Below, in pieces: positions 35,279 to 43,351 of a DNA stretch of 64,000 nucleotides (positions are counted from its first letter, which is position 1; the number at the start of each line of letters is the position of its first letter). Both the position numbers and the translations under genes were made by a program. This DNA comes from Streptomyces sp. WAC05374 (GTDB taxonomy: Bacteria; Actinomycetota; Actinomycetes; Streptomycetales; Streptomycetaceae), in NCBI RefSeq assembly GCF_004353505.1, contig NZ_SMNQ01000020.1, positions 58,496 through 122,495 on the forward strand. Reading direction: 5' to 3'. Below the pieces are notes generated by a model that worked only from the letters and a program-made list of their open reading frames with translations, had not been told where the DNA came from and searched no databases.

Positions 35279-35743
35279 TTACGTCGTTGATGCGGGTGTA
35301 CGGGTGGGGTGGGCCCGGCAGTCCCCGAAGGAGTCCCGGAGCCGGGCGAGCAGCACGGTCAGCCGGCCGACGTCGTCGTCGGACCAGTCGTGGAGGGTGC
35401 GGGCGAACATGTCCGTGGTCCGACGGCCGAGGTCGTCGAGCATGTCCTGACCCTCCGGGGTCAGCCGCAGGATGCGGGAGCGCCGGTCGTCGGGGTCGGG
35501 CAGCCGCTCGATCCAGCCCCGCTCCACCACGTGCGCGACATGGCGGCTGGTGACCGACATGTCGACGGCGAGCAGCTCGGCGAGCCGGCTCATCCGCATG
35601 TCGCCGTGGTGGGCGAGGAGGGACAGCACGGCCGCCGATCCGCCCGGGCACTCGGCGGGCAGGGCCCTGGTGAGTCCGCGCTTGACGGCGCCGATGGCGC
35701 TCAGTTGCCGGGCCAGTTCCTCGTACTGACTCCGCTCGGCCAT
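35279..35743 (-). CDS. MarR-family regulator
   Basis: 154 residues. Winged HTH: MRMSRLAELLAVDMSVTSRH with the wing VERGWIERLPDPDDRRSRIL. It is the first gene of a MarR-MFS-YceI group and has two matching operators upstream, so it likely autoregulates and controls the transporter. ATG 35743 gives MAERSQYEE; an upstream frame to 35803 would run through the operators and is not used. Confidence 0.87.
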   Translation of the reverse strand: MAERSQYEELARQLSAIGAVKRGLTRALPAECPGGSAAVLSLLAHHGDMRMSRLAELLAVDMSVTSRHVAHVVERGWIERLPDPDDRRSRILRLTPEGQDMLDDLGRRTTDMFARTLHDWSDDDVGRLTVLLARLRDSFGDCRAHPTRTPASTT

Positions 35744-35761
35744 GGGCACCCCCGCATCTTG

Positions 35762-35803
35762 TTGCTTAGGGCAACCATAGAAGCCGTTGGTTGCTACAGG
35801 CAA
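35762..35803. promoter_or_regulatory. Two TTGC-N5-GCAA operators upstream of marR
   Basis: TTGCTTAGGGCAA (35762-35774) and TTGCTACAGGCAA (35791-35803) are inverted-repeat sites spaced 29 bp apart, about three helical turns. They fit a MarR dimer binding twice. Confidence 0.7.
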
Positions 35804-35889
35804 ACTAAAAAGGGGCGAAGGCGCCTAAAGTCCTGGCAAAGGACGGCGAGGGTTGGGCGGCCGGACCAGGTTCGCTAGGGTCCTGCCCC

Positions 35890-36090
35890 ATGGCACACAA
35901 CCCCCAGGGCCCGGACGGCAACTACGACCCGGCGGGCAGCACCCAGATGTTCCGCGCCTTCGTCGACGAGGGCACGCCGGCGCGGCAGCAGCAGGTCGCG
36001 GCCCAGTCGGGGCCGCGGGTCGGCCTGATCGTGGGCGTGATCGCGGTCGTCGCGATCGTCGCCGCGGTCGCCTGGCTGGCGCTCGGCTGA
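35890..36090 (+). CDS. Small single-pass membrane protein
   Basis: 66 residues. Hydrophilic start (MAHNPQGPDGNYDPAGSTQM) with a G-N-Y-D-P-A-G-S-T-Q-M-F phrase, then one C-terminal helix (VGLIVGVIAVVAIVAAVAWL). It is a C-tail-anchored type seen across Streptomyces, function unknown. It is divergent from the MarR gene. Confidence 0.6.
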   Translation: MAHNPQGPDGNYDPAGSTQMFRAFVDEGTPARQQQVAAQSGPRVGLIVGVIAVVAIVAAVAWLALG

Positions 36091-36163
36091 TCCCCGCGGT
36101 GGGGCGGCTCGCGCCCGGGTGACCTCTGTGGTGGCCAGGCGCGGTCCCGGCCGGCCCACACCC

Positions 36164-36937
36164 TCACGTCCAGGACGCGGTGACGTCCTGGGTCTCGATG
36201 CGCATGCCCAGCGGCACCCGCCAGGCGTCCACGCACACCGTGTACGTCCCGGTCCGCGCCGCGCCCGCCGGGATCGGCGCGGGCAGGGGCTGGGCCGACT
36301 CGATGGTCGCCCAGTCGACGCCGAGCGCCCCGATGACGTGCGTCGCGAAGGTCACCGTGCCCGAACGCGCCGGTGAGCCCCCGGTGTTGTGGAACCGCAC
36401 GGTCACCGTCTCGCACCAGCGCCGGTCCGTGGGCGCGCGCCGCGGTTCGCCGACCGTGAGCGCGGCCGGGCGGGGTGGCGCGGTGGTGCCGGGGGCCGGT
36501 TGAGGCGGCGGCTGAGACCCGGGCGGCCGCGGTGACTGGGACGGCGGCTGCGGCCGTGGGGCGGAGGGCGGTCCCGGAGGCGGCGCCTGACCTCCGGCCG
36601 GTGCGCCGGCCACGGGCGGGGCGGACCGGCCGGGTGCCGGAGCCGTCGGCGGTGACCCCGCCGGTGCCCGGCGCGGGGGTGGGGGCGACAGGGAGGGCGC
36701 CGAGGGGCCCGTACCGATTCCCGTACCAGTGCCCGTACCGCTTCCCGTACCGGACGACGGTCCACGGCCGTCCAGCGGTACGAGCACGACCTCGCCCGAC
36801 GGCGGAACCGGTCCCGGGCCACCGGGGCGGCCGACCGCCCCGGTCGCCGCGCGGCCTTCCCCGGCGCCGTTCCCGCACGCGGTCAGCGCCCCGCCCAGGC
36901 AGAGCGCCACCGCCACCAGTCCGAGTCGACGGTCCAT
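36164..36937 (-). CDS. Lipoprotein with Pro-rich linker and C-terminal domain
   Basis: 257 residues. The lipobox LTAC follows a short signal (MDRRLGLVAVALCLGGALTA, acylated Cys at 21). A 130-residue Pro/Gly/Ser/Thr linker leads to a beta-rich domain (VTVRFHNTGGSPARSGTVTF, later GTYTVCVDAWRVPLGMRIET) with a Cys pair. It would sit on the outer side of the membrane. A 15-bp palindrome (CTGACGGACCGTCAG) lies between it and the upstream sigN. No known family. Confidence 0.65.
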   Translation of the reverse strand: MDRRLGLVAVALCLGGALTACGNGAGEGRAATGAVGRPGGPGPVPPSGEVVLVPLDGRGPSSGTGSGTGTGTGIGTGPSAPSLSPPPPRRAPAGSPPTAPAPGRSAPPVAGAPAGGQAPPPGPPSAPRPQPPSQSPRPPGSQPPPQPAPGTTAPPRPAALTVGEPRRAPTDRRWCETVTVRFHNTGGSPARSGTVTFATHVIGALGVDWATIESAQPLPAPIPAGAARTGTYTVCVDAWRVPLGMRIETQDVTASWT

Positions 36938-36975
36938 CGCGCCAGTGTGACTGACGGACCGTCAGGTCGGAAGCC

Positions 36976-37866
36976 TCAGTCGGAGATGAGCCCCTCGCGC
37001 AGTTGCGCGAGCGTCCGGGTCAGCAGCCGTGAGACGTGCATCTGGGAGATGCCGACCTCCTCGCCGATCTGGGACTGCGTCATGTTGGCGAAGAAGCGGA
37101 GCATGATGATCTGCCGCTCGCGGGGCGGGAGTTTGGCCAGGAGCGGCTTGAGCGACTCCCGGTACTCCACACCCTCCAGGGCGCTGTCCTCGTACCCGAG
37201 GCGGTCCGCCAGCGAGCCCTCGCCGCCGTCGTCCTCGGGGGAGGGCGAGTCCAGCGACGACGCCGTGTACGCGTTGCCGACCGCGAGGCCGTCGACCACG
37301 TCGTCCTCCGACACGCCCAGCACGGCCGCCAGTTCGGGGACGGTCGGTGAGCGGTCGAGCTTCTGCGCCAGCTCGTCGCTCGCCTTGGTCAGGGCCAGCC
37401 GCAGCTCCTGGAGCCGGCGCGGCACACGCACCGACCACGAGGTGTCCCGGAAGAACCGCTTGATCTCGCCGACGACGGTCGGCATCGCGAACGTCGGGAA
37501 CTCCACGCCCCGTTCGCAGTCGAACCGGTCGATCGCCTTGATCAGGCCGATGGTGCCGACCTGGACGATGTCCTCCATCGGCTCGTTGCGGGAGCGGAAG
37601 CGGGCGGCCGCGTACCGGACCAGGGGCAGGTTCAGCTCGATGAGCGTGTCACGGACGTACGTGCGCTCGGGGCCGTCCGCGCCCTCGGCGTCCAGGGCGG
37701 CGAGCCGCAGGAACAGGGAACGGGACAGAGTGCGGGTGTCGATGACTTCCGGCGCCGTGTCGGGAAGTGCCGACCCGCTCTGCACGGGCACGGGAACCGG
37801 TGCGGGCACGGACGCCGGCACGGGCGTGAGCGTGAGCACCTTCGAGCTGCCCTGTTCTGCGGACAT
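36976..37866 (-). CDS. sigN: SigB/SigF-family sigma factor (SigN-like)
   Basis: 296 residues. Regions 2 to 4 are all visible: NLPLVRYAAARFRSRNEPME (region 2), EFPTFAMPTVVGEIKRFFRD, region 3 with RSPTVPELAAVLGVSEDDVV, and region 4 HTH QSQIGEEVGISQMHVSRLLT. The N-terminal 40 residues are a Val/Pro-rich extension. The tandem position just downstream of a SigF-like gene fits S. coelicolor SigN from memory. These factors serve stress and sporulation and are held by RsbW-type ATPases. GGGGG precedes ATG 37866. Confidence 0.8.
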   Translation of the reverse strand: MSAEQGSSKVLTLTPVPASVPAPVPVPVQSGSALPDTAPEVIDTRTLSRSLFLRLAALDAEGADGPERTYVRDTLIELNLPLVRYAAARFRSRNEPMEDIVQVGTIGLIKAIDRFDCERGVEFPTFAMPTVVGEIKRFFRDTSWSVRVPRRLQELRLALTKASDELAQKLDRSPTVPELAAVLGVSEDDVVDGLAVGNAYTASSLDSPSPEDDGGEGSLADRLGYEDSALEGVEYRESLKPLLAKLPPRERQIIMLRFFANMTQSQIGEEVGISQMHVSRLLTRTLAQLREGLISD

Positions 37867-38100
37867 GCCACCCCCTTGAGGTCGCGGACGGTCGCGTGGG
37901 CCGCGACCATCGGAGGAACGCAGCCTCCACCTGAATACCGGCGCCGAGACTGCGGCAAACGCGGTTCCAGCAGAATGTCACATGTCGGCAACACGCTGTA
38001 GTGACTTGTCGACAAGAAAGCGGCAAGTATGCGCAGGAAACTGGGGGTGTGGGGCCTTTTGGCAGGTGGATGCGGGGCTGAACGGGTCTACCCGATCAGG

Positions 38101-38940
38101 TTACGCATCGATTCGATTTGCGGACCTGAGACGGGCGAAGCTGCGCGCCAGGAGTCTCGACACATGCATCTGCGAGACCCCGAGTTCCTGGCTGATCTGC
38201 GACTGCGTCAGGTTGCTGTAATAGCGGAGCATCAGGATCCGCTGCTCCCGCTCCGGGAGCTGCACCAGCAGGTGCCGTACGAGGTCCCGGTGTTCGACCC
38301 CGGCCAGCGCCGGGTCCTCGTAGCCGAGCCGGTCCAGCAGCCCGGGCATCCCGTCGCCCTCCTGGGCGGCCTCCAGGGACGTCGCGTGGTACGAGCGGCC
38401 CGCCTCGATGCAGGACAGCACCTCGTCCTCGGAGATCTTCAGCCGCTCGGCGATCTCGGCGGTCGTCGGCGACCTGCCGTGAGCCGTCGTCAGGTCCTCG
38501 GTGGCGCCGTTGACCTGCACCCACAGCTCGTGCAGCCGGCGCGGCACGTGGACGGTGCGGACGTTGTCGCGGAAGTACCGCTTGATCTCCCCGACCACGG
38601 TCGGCATGGCGAACGTCGGGAACTGCACCCCCCGGTCCGGGTCGAACCGGTCGATCGCGTTGATCAGCCCGATCGTGCCGACCTGGACGACGTCCTCCAT
38701 GGGCTCGTTGCGGGAGCGGAAGCGGGCGGCGGCGTACCGCACCAGCGGCAGGTTCGCCTCGATCAGCGCCCCCCGCACCCGGTTGTGCTCCGCGGTGCCC
38801 GGCTCCAGGGTCTTGAGCTGGCCGAACAGCACCTGGGTGAGCGCTCGGGTGTCCGCGGCCCGCCCCTGTGCCTTGGTGCGGGCCTCCGACTCGTTCTGGG
38901 GCGGCACCTGTTGAGGCGTCGTACTGGCCGGCACGTTCAC
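38101..38940 (-). CDS. sigF: SigB/SigF-family sigma factor (SigF-like)
   Basis: 279 residues. Same architecture as the neighbour, with region 2 NLPLVRYAAARFRSRNEPME, FPTFAMPTVVGEIKRYFRDN, region 4 QSQISQELGVSQMHVSRLLA, and the characteristic end RSANRIDA recalled for Streptomyces SigF, a late-sporulation factor. The GTG start at 38940 has a GGGG ribosome site. No anti-sigma gene is adjacent. The sigF/sigN assignment rests on recalled order and sequence, not a search. Confidence 0.8.
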   Translation of the reverse strand: MNVPASTTPQQVPPQNESEARTKAQGRAADTRALTQVLFGQLKTLEPGTAEHNRVRGALIEANLPLVRYAAARFRSRNEPMEDVVQVGTIGLINAIDRFDPDRGVQFPTFAMPTVVGEIKRYFRDNVRTVHVPRRLHELWVQVNGATEDLTTAHGRSPTTAEIAERLKISEDEVLSCIEAGRSYHATSLEAAQEGDGMPGLLDRLGYEDPALAGVEHRDLVRHLLVQLPEREQRILMLRYYSNLTQSQISQELGVSQMHVSRLLARSFARLRSANRIDA

Positions 38941-39073
38941 GCCACCCCTTCGCGGTCGGTCTCGCGGTCAATTACGGTCAACTCATCCGTCAAAAGCGGT
39001 CATAGCATCACAAGACATGTCCACTGTGTGCAAGCACCTGATAACGTCGTGTTGTCGGCGCGCGCATACGAAA

Positions 39074-39100
39074 AGCCCCGCACCACAGGGGTGCGGGGCT
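39074..39100 (-). terminator. Terminator after the Dabb gene
   Basis: Perfect 11-bp arms AGCCCCGCACC and GGTGCGGGGCT; on the minus strand it ends the Dabb gene before sigF. Confidence 0.78.
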
Positions 39101-39134
39101 CGCGTCACGGAACCGCCGGAGGCGGCGTACGGGC

Positions 39135-39428
39135 TCAGAACTCGTAGTCGGCGATCACCCATGTGGCGAACTCCCGCCACTGGCCGGCGGCGGCCTGGTG
39201 GGCCGGGTGCTCGATGTAGCGCTTCAGCGCGTCCTTGTCCGCGACCGCCGAGTTGATGGCGTAGTCGTACGCGATGTCCCGGTCGGTGATGTTCCAGGCG
39301 CACTCCCAGAACTCCAGCTCCGGAACGAGCCCGCCGAGCTCCTCGAACGCCTTCACGGCCTCGGCGACGCGCTGCTCGTCGCGGCTCACGCCGTCGTTGA
39401 GCTTGAACAGGACCAGGTGGCGGATCAC
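39135..39428 (-). CDS. Dabb (stress-responsive alpha-beta barrel) protein
   Basis: 97 residues. Ferredoxin-like Dabb fold: MIRHLVLFKLNDGVSRDEQR, then AFEELGGLVPELEFWECAWN, and YIEHPAHQAAAGQWREFATW with the conserved His. Dabb proteins are small dimeric enzymes or binding proteins of unclear role. It lies 9 bp after a small membrane protein gene on the same strand, so the two probably form an operon. Confidence 0.8.
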   Translation of the reverse strand: MIRHLVLFKLNDGVSRDEQRVAEAVKAFEELGGLVPELEFWECAWNITDRDIAYDYAINSAVADKDALKRYIEHPAHQAAAGQWREFATWVIADYEF

Positions 39429-39436
39429 AGGGGCTC

Positions 39437-39601
39437 CTAGTTGACGAGCTCGGTCATGAAGTCGCCGACGCCCTGCGCGGCGCTCGAAATGCCCTCGAAC
39501 CCTACCTGGACGAGGTCGGCGGCACGTGCGGGGGAGTTGATGATCGTGTAGAGCACGAAGACGACGACCACGTACAGCGTGATCTTCTTGGCCTGCACCA
39601 T
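39437..39601 (-). CDS. Small membrane protein
   Basis: 54 residues. One hydrophobic helix near the start (ITLYVVVVFVLYTIINSP) and an amphipathic C-terminal part (AADLVQVGFEGISSAAQGVG). GGGGAGA precedes ATG 39601. A longer frame upstream is rejected because it reads through a terminator-like GC stretch. Function unknown; it sits next to a Dabb gene. Confidence 0.6.
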   Translation of the reverse strand: MVQAKKITLYVVVVFVLYTIINSPARAADLVQVGFEGISSAAQGVGDFMTELVN

Positions 39602-39800
39602 CGACCCTGTCTCCCCGTCTCTCCCCTGCGATCCCCTGGGCGGTCGGGTGAGTCTAACCGAGCCTCCAAGGGCCAAGGCCCTCCCCGTCGGGGCCCTTTG
39701 CCGGTCCCGCCCGGCCGGTCCGGGCGGCAGCCTGGACAACGCAACCGGCGGGCCCCGGCAGGAACCCGGCGGGTGCGTGCCGTTCCTCCCGCACGTACGC

Positions 39801-39834
39801 GAAGGGCCCCGACGCCGATGCGCCGGGGCCCTTC
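39801..39834 (-). terminator. Terminator of tRNA-Ser(CGA)
   Basis: Perfect 11-bp arms GAAGGGCCCCG and CGGGGCCCTTC, 10 bp past the tRNA 3' end on the minus strand. Confidence 0.8.
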
Positions 39835-39843
39835 ACACAAGAG

Positions 39844-39928
39844 CGGTAGCGGAGGGATTTGAACCCTCGGTGACTTGCGCCACACTCGCTTTCGAGGCGA
39901 GCTCCTTCGGCCGCTCGGACACGCTACC
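39844..39928 (-). tRNA. tRNA-Ser(CGA)
   Basis: Read on the minus strand: acceptor GGTAGCG pairs with CGCTACC, anticodon loop CTCGAAA gives CGA, and the variable arm is long. CCA is not encoded. Confidence 0.94.
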
Positions 39929-39973
39929 GAGAGAGAGCTTAGCCCAAAGGTGCCGCTACGAAGAAATCCGTTG

Positions 39974-40471
39974 TCAGCGGTCGCGGAAGAAGCGGGTGAG
40001 GAGCGCCGCGCACTCCTCCGCCAGCACTCCGTGGATCACCTCGGGCCGGTGGTTGAGCCGTCTGTCCCGGACGAGGTCCCACAGCGAGCCCACCGCGCCC
40101 GCCTTCTCGTCGAGCGCCCCGAACACCAGCCGGTCCACCCGGGACTGCACCAGCGCGCCCGCGCACATCACGCACGGCTCCAGGGTGACGACCAGCGTGC
40201 ACCCCGTCAGCCGCCACTCCCCGTGCGCCTCGGCCGCCCGGCGCAGCGCCAGGACCTCGGCGTGCGCGGTCGGATCACCGGTCGCCTCGCGTTCGTTGTG
40301 ACCGGTGGCGAGCACGGTGCCGTCCGGGGACAGGACGACCGCGCCGACCGGCACGTCGCCGGCCCGCGCGGCCCGCGCGGCCTCCTCCAGCGCATGGCGC
40401 ATGGGCGCCCGCCACGGCTCCCGGACGGGGTCCGCGGTGGCGGGCGTGGGTGCTGATGGTGCGGGACGCAC
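39974..40471 (-). CDS. tadA: tRNA-specific adenosine deaminase
   Basis: 165 residues, cytidine/deoxycytidylate deaminase fold. Zinc and catalytic motifs: HAEVLAL and EPCVMCAGAL (P-C-x2-C). It converts A34 to inosine in tRNA-Arg(ACG), which is encoded 13 kb upstream in this window. The GTG start at 40471 shares one base with the upstream stop (TAGTG), giving coupling to the TadA-associated gene. A later ATG (40402) begins the conserved core. Confidence 0.88.
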   Translation of the reverse strand: MRPAPSAPTPATADPVREPWRAPMRHALEEAARAARAGDVPVGAVVLSPDGTVLATGHNEREATGDPTAHAEVLALRRAAEAHGEWRLTGCTLVVTLEPCVMCAGALVQSRVDRLVFGALDEKAGAVGSLWDLVRDRRLNHRPEVIHGVLAEECAALLTRFFRDR

Positions 40472-41004
40472 TAGCGGACGGCCTCCAGCACCTCCGCGGC
40501 GCCGAGCGCGTCCGCGATCTCGGCCAGCGCGTCGGTGTCGAGCGCCAGCAGCTCCTTCTCGGACATGCCCAGGTCGGCCAGGATCAGCCGGTCGCCGACC
40601 GGCTCCTCGGGCACGGCCTCGGCCGTCACCGCCGATTCCTCCTCGTCGTCGTCTTCCTCGACCGGCTCCCCGTCCTCGGTGCCGTCGAGGTCCAGCGCGT
40701 CCAGGTCGGGGCCGTCGTCGTCCTGGTCGTCGCCCAGCAGTTCCTTGGTGAGGATCTCCCCGTACGAGGAGCGGGCGGCGGCCGCTCCGTCGGAGACGAA
40801 GATCCGAGGGTCGTCCTCACCCTCCACGCGGACGATGCCGAACCATGCGTCCTCCTGCTCGATGAAGACGATCACTGTGTCGTCGTCCACCGAGGCCTCG
40901 CGGGCAAGCTCGGTCAGATCCGACAAGGTCTCCACATCGTCGAGCTCTGTGTCGCTCGCTTCCCACCCGTCTTCGGTGCGCGCGAGCAGTGCGGCGAAGT
41001 ACAC
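40471..41004 (-). CDS. TadA-associated acidic protein
   Basis: 177 residues, strongly acidic (DDQDDDGPDLDALDLDGTED, EEDDDEEE). It begins VYFAALLARTEDGWEASDTE and matches the actinobacterial family named for always preceding tadA. Function unknown; a partner or chaperone of TadA is inferred from the coupled start. It ends with LAEIADALGAAEVLEAVR. Confidence 0.8.
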   Translation of the reverse strand: MYFAALLARTEDGWEASDTELDDVETLSDLTELAREASVDDDTVIVFIEQEDAWFGIVRVEGEDDPRIFVSDGAAAARSSYGEILTKELLGDDQDDDGPDLDALDLDGTEDGEPVEEDDDEEESAVTAEAVPEEPVGDRLILADLGMSEKELLALDTDALAEIADALGAAEVLEAVR

Positions 41005-41153
41005 CGTGACTCTCCCACTGATCAGAGGTGTGACGATCGGGCGGCACGCTCCTGAATGCCCCGCCCACTCGGCATCGTGGCAGATGCGAGGCCCTCAGGA
41101 GAGGTGTTCCGCTCTTGCGTCGTGCACCAGTCTGAGTCCGATGCCGGTCCGTG

Positions 41154-41357
41154 TCACCAGCGGAACGTACGCATCCGCATCTGCTGGCGCATCCTGGCGG
41201 CCCTCGCGCGGCGCGGCTGGACACGGTCCCGCAGCGCCTTGGCCTCGTTCAGCTCGCGGAGGAACTGGGCGCGCCGCCGCCGGCGCTCGGCGTCGTTCTC
41301 CGTGCGGTCCGGCGGCCGGCCGTCCCGCTCCCGCTCCGGCTCTTCCGGCTCCGGCAT
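41154..41357 (-). CDS. Small basic conserved protein
   Basis: 67 residues (MPEPEEPERERDG...), an acidic start and then a long, highly basic helix (RRRRRAQFLRELNEAKALRD) ending MRQQMRMRTFRW. It resembles a small Streptomyces protein placed next to upp. It likely binds nucleic acid, by composition only. A GTG 3 codons upstream (41366) is the alternative start. It is divergent from upp with 84 bp between. Confidence 0.6.
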   Translation of the reverse strand: MPEPEEPERERDGRPPDRTENDAERRRRRAQFLRELNEAKALRDRVQPRRARAARMRQQMRMRTFRW

Positions 41358-41441
41358 CGCGACCACCCCCAGGCTGGGTCCGTCCACCCCACCTTCCCTC
41401 CGCGGCGGGGGTTGATGCCAGTGCGGGCTACTGTTGAGGGC

Positions 41442-42077
41442 ATGCGGATCCACGTCGTCGACCACCCGCTGGTGGCGCACAAACTCACCACGCTGCGCGA
41501 CAGGCGCACCGACTCCCCCACCTTCCGGCGGCTCGCCGACGAGCTGGTCACCCTGCTCGCGTACGAGGCCACCCGGGACGTGCGCACCGAGCAGGTCGAC
41601 ATCGAGACCCCGGTGACCCCGACCACCGGCGTGAAGCTGTCGAGCCCGAAGCCGCTGGTGGTGCCGATCCTGCGGGCCGGCCTGGGCATGCTCGACGGCA
41701 TGGTGCGGCTGCTGCCGACGGCCGAGGTGGGGTTCCTCGGCATGATCCGCAACGAGGAGACGCTGGAGGCGTCCACGTACGCCACCCGGATGCCGGAGGA
41801 CCTCTCCGGGCGCCAGGTGTACGTGCTGGACCCGATGCTGGCCACGGGCGGCACGCTGGTCGCCGCGATCCAGGAGCTGATCAAGCGCGGTGCGGACGAC
41901 GTGACGGCGGTCGTGCTGCTCGCGGCGCCCGAGGGCGTCGAGGTCATGGAGCGGGAGCTGGCGGGCACGCCGGTCACGGTCGTCACGGCCTCGGTCGACG
42001 AGCGCCTCAACGAGCACGGCTACATCGTTCCGGGCCTGGGCGACGCGGGCGACCGGATGTACGGGACGGCCGACTAG
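41442..42077 (+). CDS. upp: Uracil phosphoribosyltransferase
   Basis: 211 residues. Motifs: LVVPILRAGLGMLDGMVRLL, the PRPP-binding loop YVLDPMLATGGTL, and the uracil-binding end EHGYIVPGLGDAGDRMYGT. It salvages uracil to UMP using PRPP. It lies between the small basic gene and LytR_C, single transcript. Confidence 0.95.
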   Translation: MRIHVVDHPLVAHKLTTLRDRRTDSPTFRRLADELVTLLAYEATRDVRTEQVDIETPVTPTTGVKLSSPKPLVVPILRAGLGMLDGMVRLLPTAEVGFLGMIRNEETLEASTYATRMPEDLSGRQVYVLDPMLATGGTLVAAIQELIKRGADDVTAVVLLAAPEGVEVMERELAGTPVTVVTASVDERLNEHGYIVPGLGDAGDRMYGTAD

Positions 42078-42123
42078 TTCGTACGGCGGTACCGGCGTAC
42101 GGCTCGGCAGGGAGCGGTACGGC

Positions 42124-42753
42124 TCAGCACTTCGCGGAGGGCGCGGGCGCGGGCTTGGCCAGGGCGGTCAGGGCCGCGGTCGCGTCCTTCGGCGGTGTGA
42201 GGGTCTTGAAGGCCGTACCGATGATCAGGTCCACGTCCGCCGTCGCGCGGGTGTCCGTCTTCAGCGCGGCGCCCTTGAGCTGTGTGCGCAGGACGGGGAA
42301 GGCGCTGTCGCGGGCACCGGTGGCGCCGAGCAGCATCCCGGTGCCGGGGACCTTCTTGTCGTACGCGGCGGGGGCGTTGCCCACCTTGCCGATGGCGAAG
42401 CCGCGCTTCTTCAGCTCGTCGGCGGTCGACTTGGCGAGGCCCGCGCGCGGGGTCGCGTTGTAGACGTTCACCGTGATCTGGGCGGGCTTGAGCGGTACGT
42501 GGACCGGTGTCACCACGTTCTTTCGGGGCTTGCACCCGGGTCCCGCGGCGGTCCGGGCGCGGCTGTCGGCCCCGCCCCCGCCGAAGACGTCGATGAGCTG
42601 AAGCGTTCCCCAGCCGGCCAGGCCGAGGGCGACCACTGCGGCCAGGGCCGCGACCACGATCCGGCGACGGCGTCGGGGGCGGCGCATGCGGGGGTAGGCA
42701 TCACCCGTGATGCGGTACTTTCCGCCCATACCGGGGGGAGTGAGCATGCTCAT
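42124..42753 (-). CDS. Membrane protein with extracytoplasmic LytR_C domain
   Basis: 209 residues. A basic cytosolic N-terminus (PRMRRPRRRRR) is followed by one membrane helix (IVVAALAAVVALGLAGWGTL) and then an external LytR_C domain (ITVNVYNATPRAGLAKSTAD, ADELKKRGFAIGKVG). The domain occurs in cell-wall ligases but here lacks the catalytic CPS2A part, so it is an accessory. The second Met (42747) is also possible. Confidence 0.75.
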   Translation of the reverse strand: MSMLTPPGMGGKYRITGDAYPRMRRPRRRRRIVVAALAAVVALGLAGWGTLQLIDVFGGGGADSRARTAAGPGCKPRKNVVTPVHVPLKPAQITVNVYNATPRAGLAKSTADELKKRGFAIGKVGNAPAAYDKKVPGTGMLLGATGARDSAFPVLRTQLKGAALKTDTRATADVDLIIGTAFKTLTPPKDATAALTALAKPAPAPSAKC

Positions 42754-42903
42754 GGGCGCAGCGTAATGCCGCCCGGTGACTATGCCTACTAAACGATCAG
42801 CTCATGGGGGCCGGACGGGTGGGAAAAGGCCCGAAAGGCTGACGCGGCGCCGGGTGGGGTGGCGAGGCGGCCCCGTGGCGCGGCGCGCCGCGCGGGGGCG
42901 GGC

Positions 42904-43200
42904 TCAGTCCAGTTCGAGCACGCGGGCGTGCAGCACCTGGCGCTGTTGCAGGGCCGCGCGCACGGCGCGGTGCAGTCCGTCCTCGAGGTAGAGATCGCCC
43001 TGCCACTTCACGACGTGCGCGAAGAGATCGCCGTAGAAGGTCGAGTCCTCGGCGAGGAGCGTCTCCAGGTCCAGCTGGCCCTTGGTGGTCACGAGCTGAT
43101 CGAGGCGGACCGGGCGCGGCGCGACATCCGCCCACTGCCGGGTGCTTTCCCGGCCGTGGTCGGGATACGGCCGCCCGTTACCGATGCGCTTGAAGATCAC
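42904..43200 (-). CDS. Conserved hypothetical actinobacterial protein
   Basis: 98 residues (VIFKRIGNGRPYPDHG...). Segments TRQWADVAPRPVRLDQLVTT, then LAEDSTFYGDLFAHVVKWQG and YLEDGLHRAVRAALQQRQVL. It is sometimes annotated as a VapB-type antitoxin, but no toxin is adjacent. I cannot assign a function. GTG start at 43200. Confidence 0.6.
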   Translation of the reverse strand: MIFKRIGNGRPYPDHGRESTRQWADVAPRPVRLDQLVTTKGQLDLETLLAEDSTFYGDLFAHVVKWQGDLYLEDGLHRAVRAALQQRQVLHARVLELD

Positions 43201-43351
43201 ACGGAAAGCCTACCGGGCGAGCGGCTCCCGGCGCAGCCACGCGGGGCCGGTCCGGTGTCGCGGGATCGCGGGGGAATCGTGCAAAACGGGACAGGCGCGC
43301 CGCGGGGACGATCCCGCGGCGCGCCTGCCGGGCGCTGTCGGCCGGTGAGGC

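Noticed and set aside
32814..35450. Long plus-strand frame opposite the MFS fusion
   Set aside because: Low-complexity Arg/Gly/Asp/Glu composition and no motifs; the minus strand encodes a clear transporter.
36950..36965. CTGACGGACCGTCAG resembles the palindrome at 16800
   Set aside because: Two similar 15-bp palindromes in different contexts could be chance in GC-rich DNA; no shared regulator can be argued.
39437..39739. Longer 100-codon version of the small membrane protein
   Set aside because: The extra 46 residues are Arg/Pro-rich with no family likeness, and the shorter start has a strong ribosome site.
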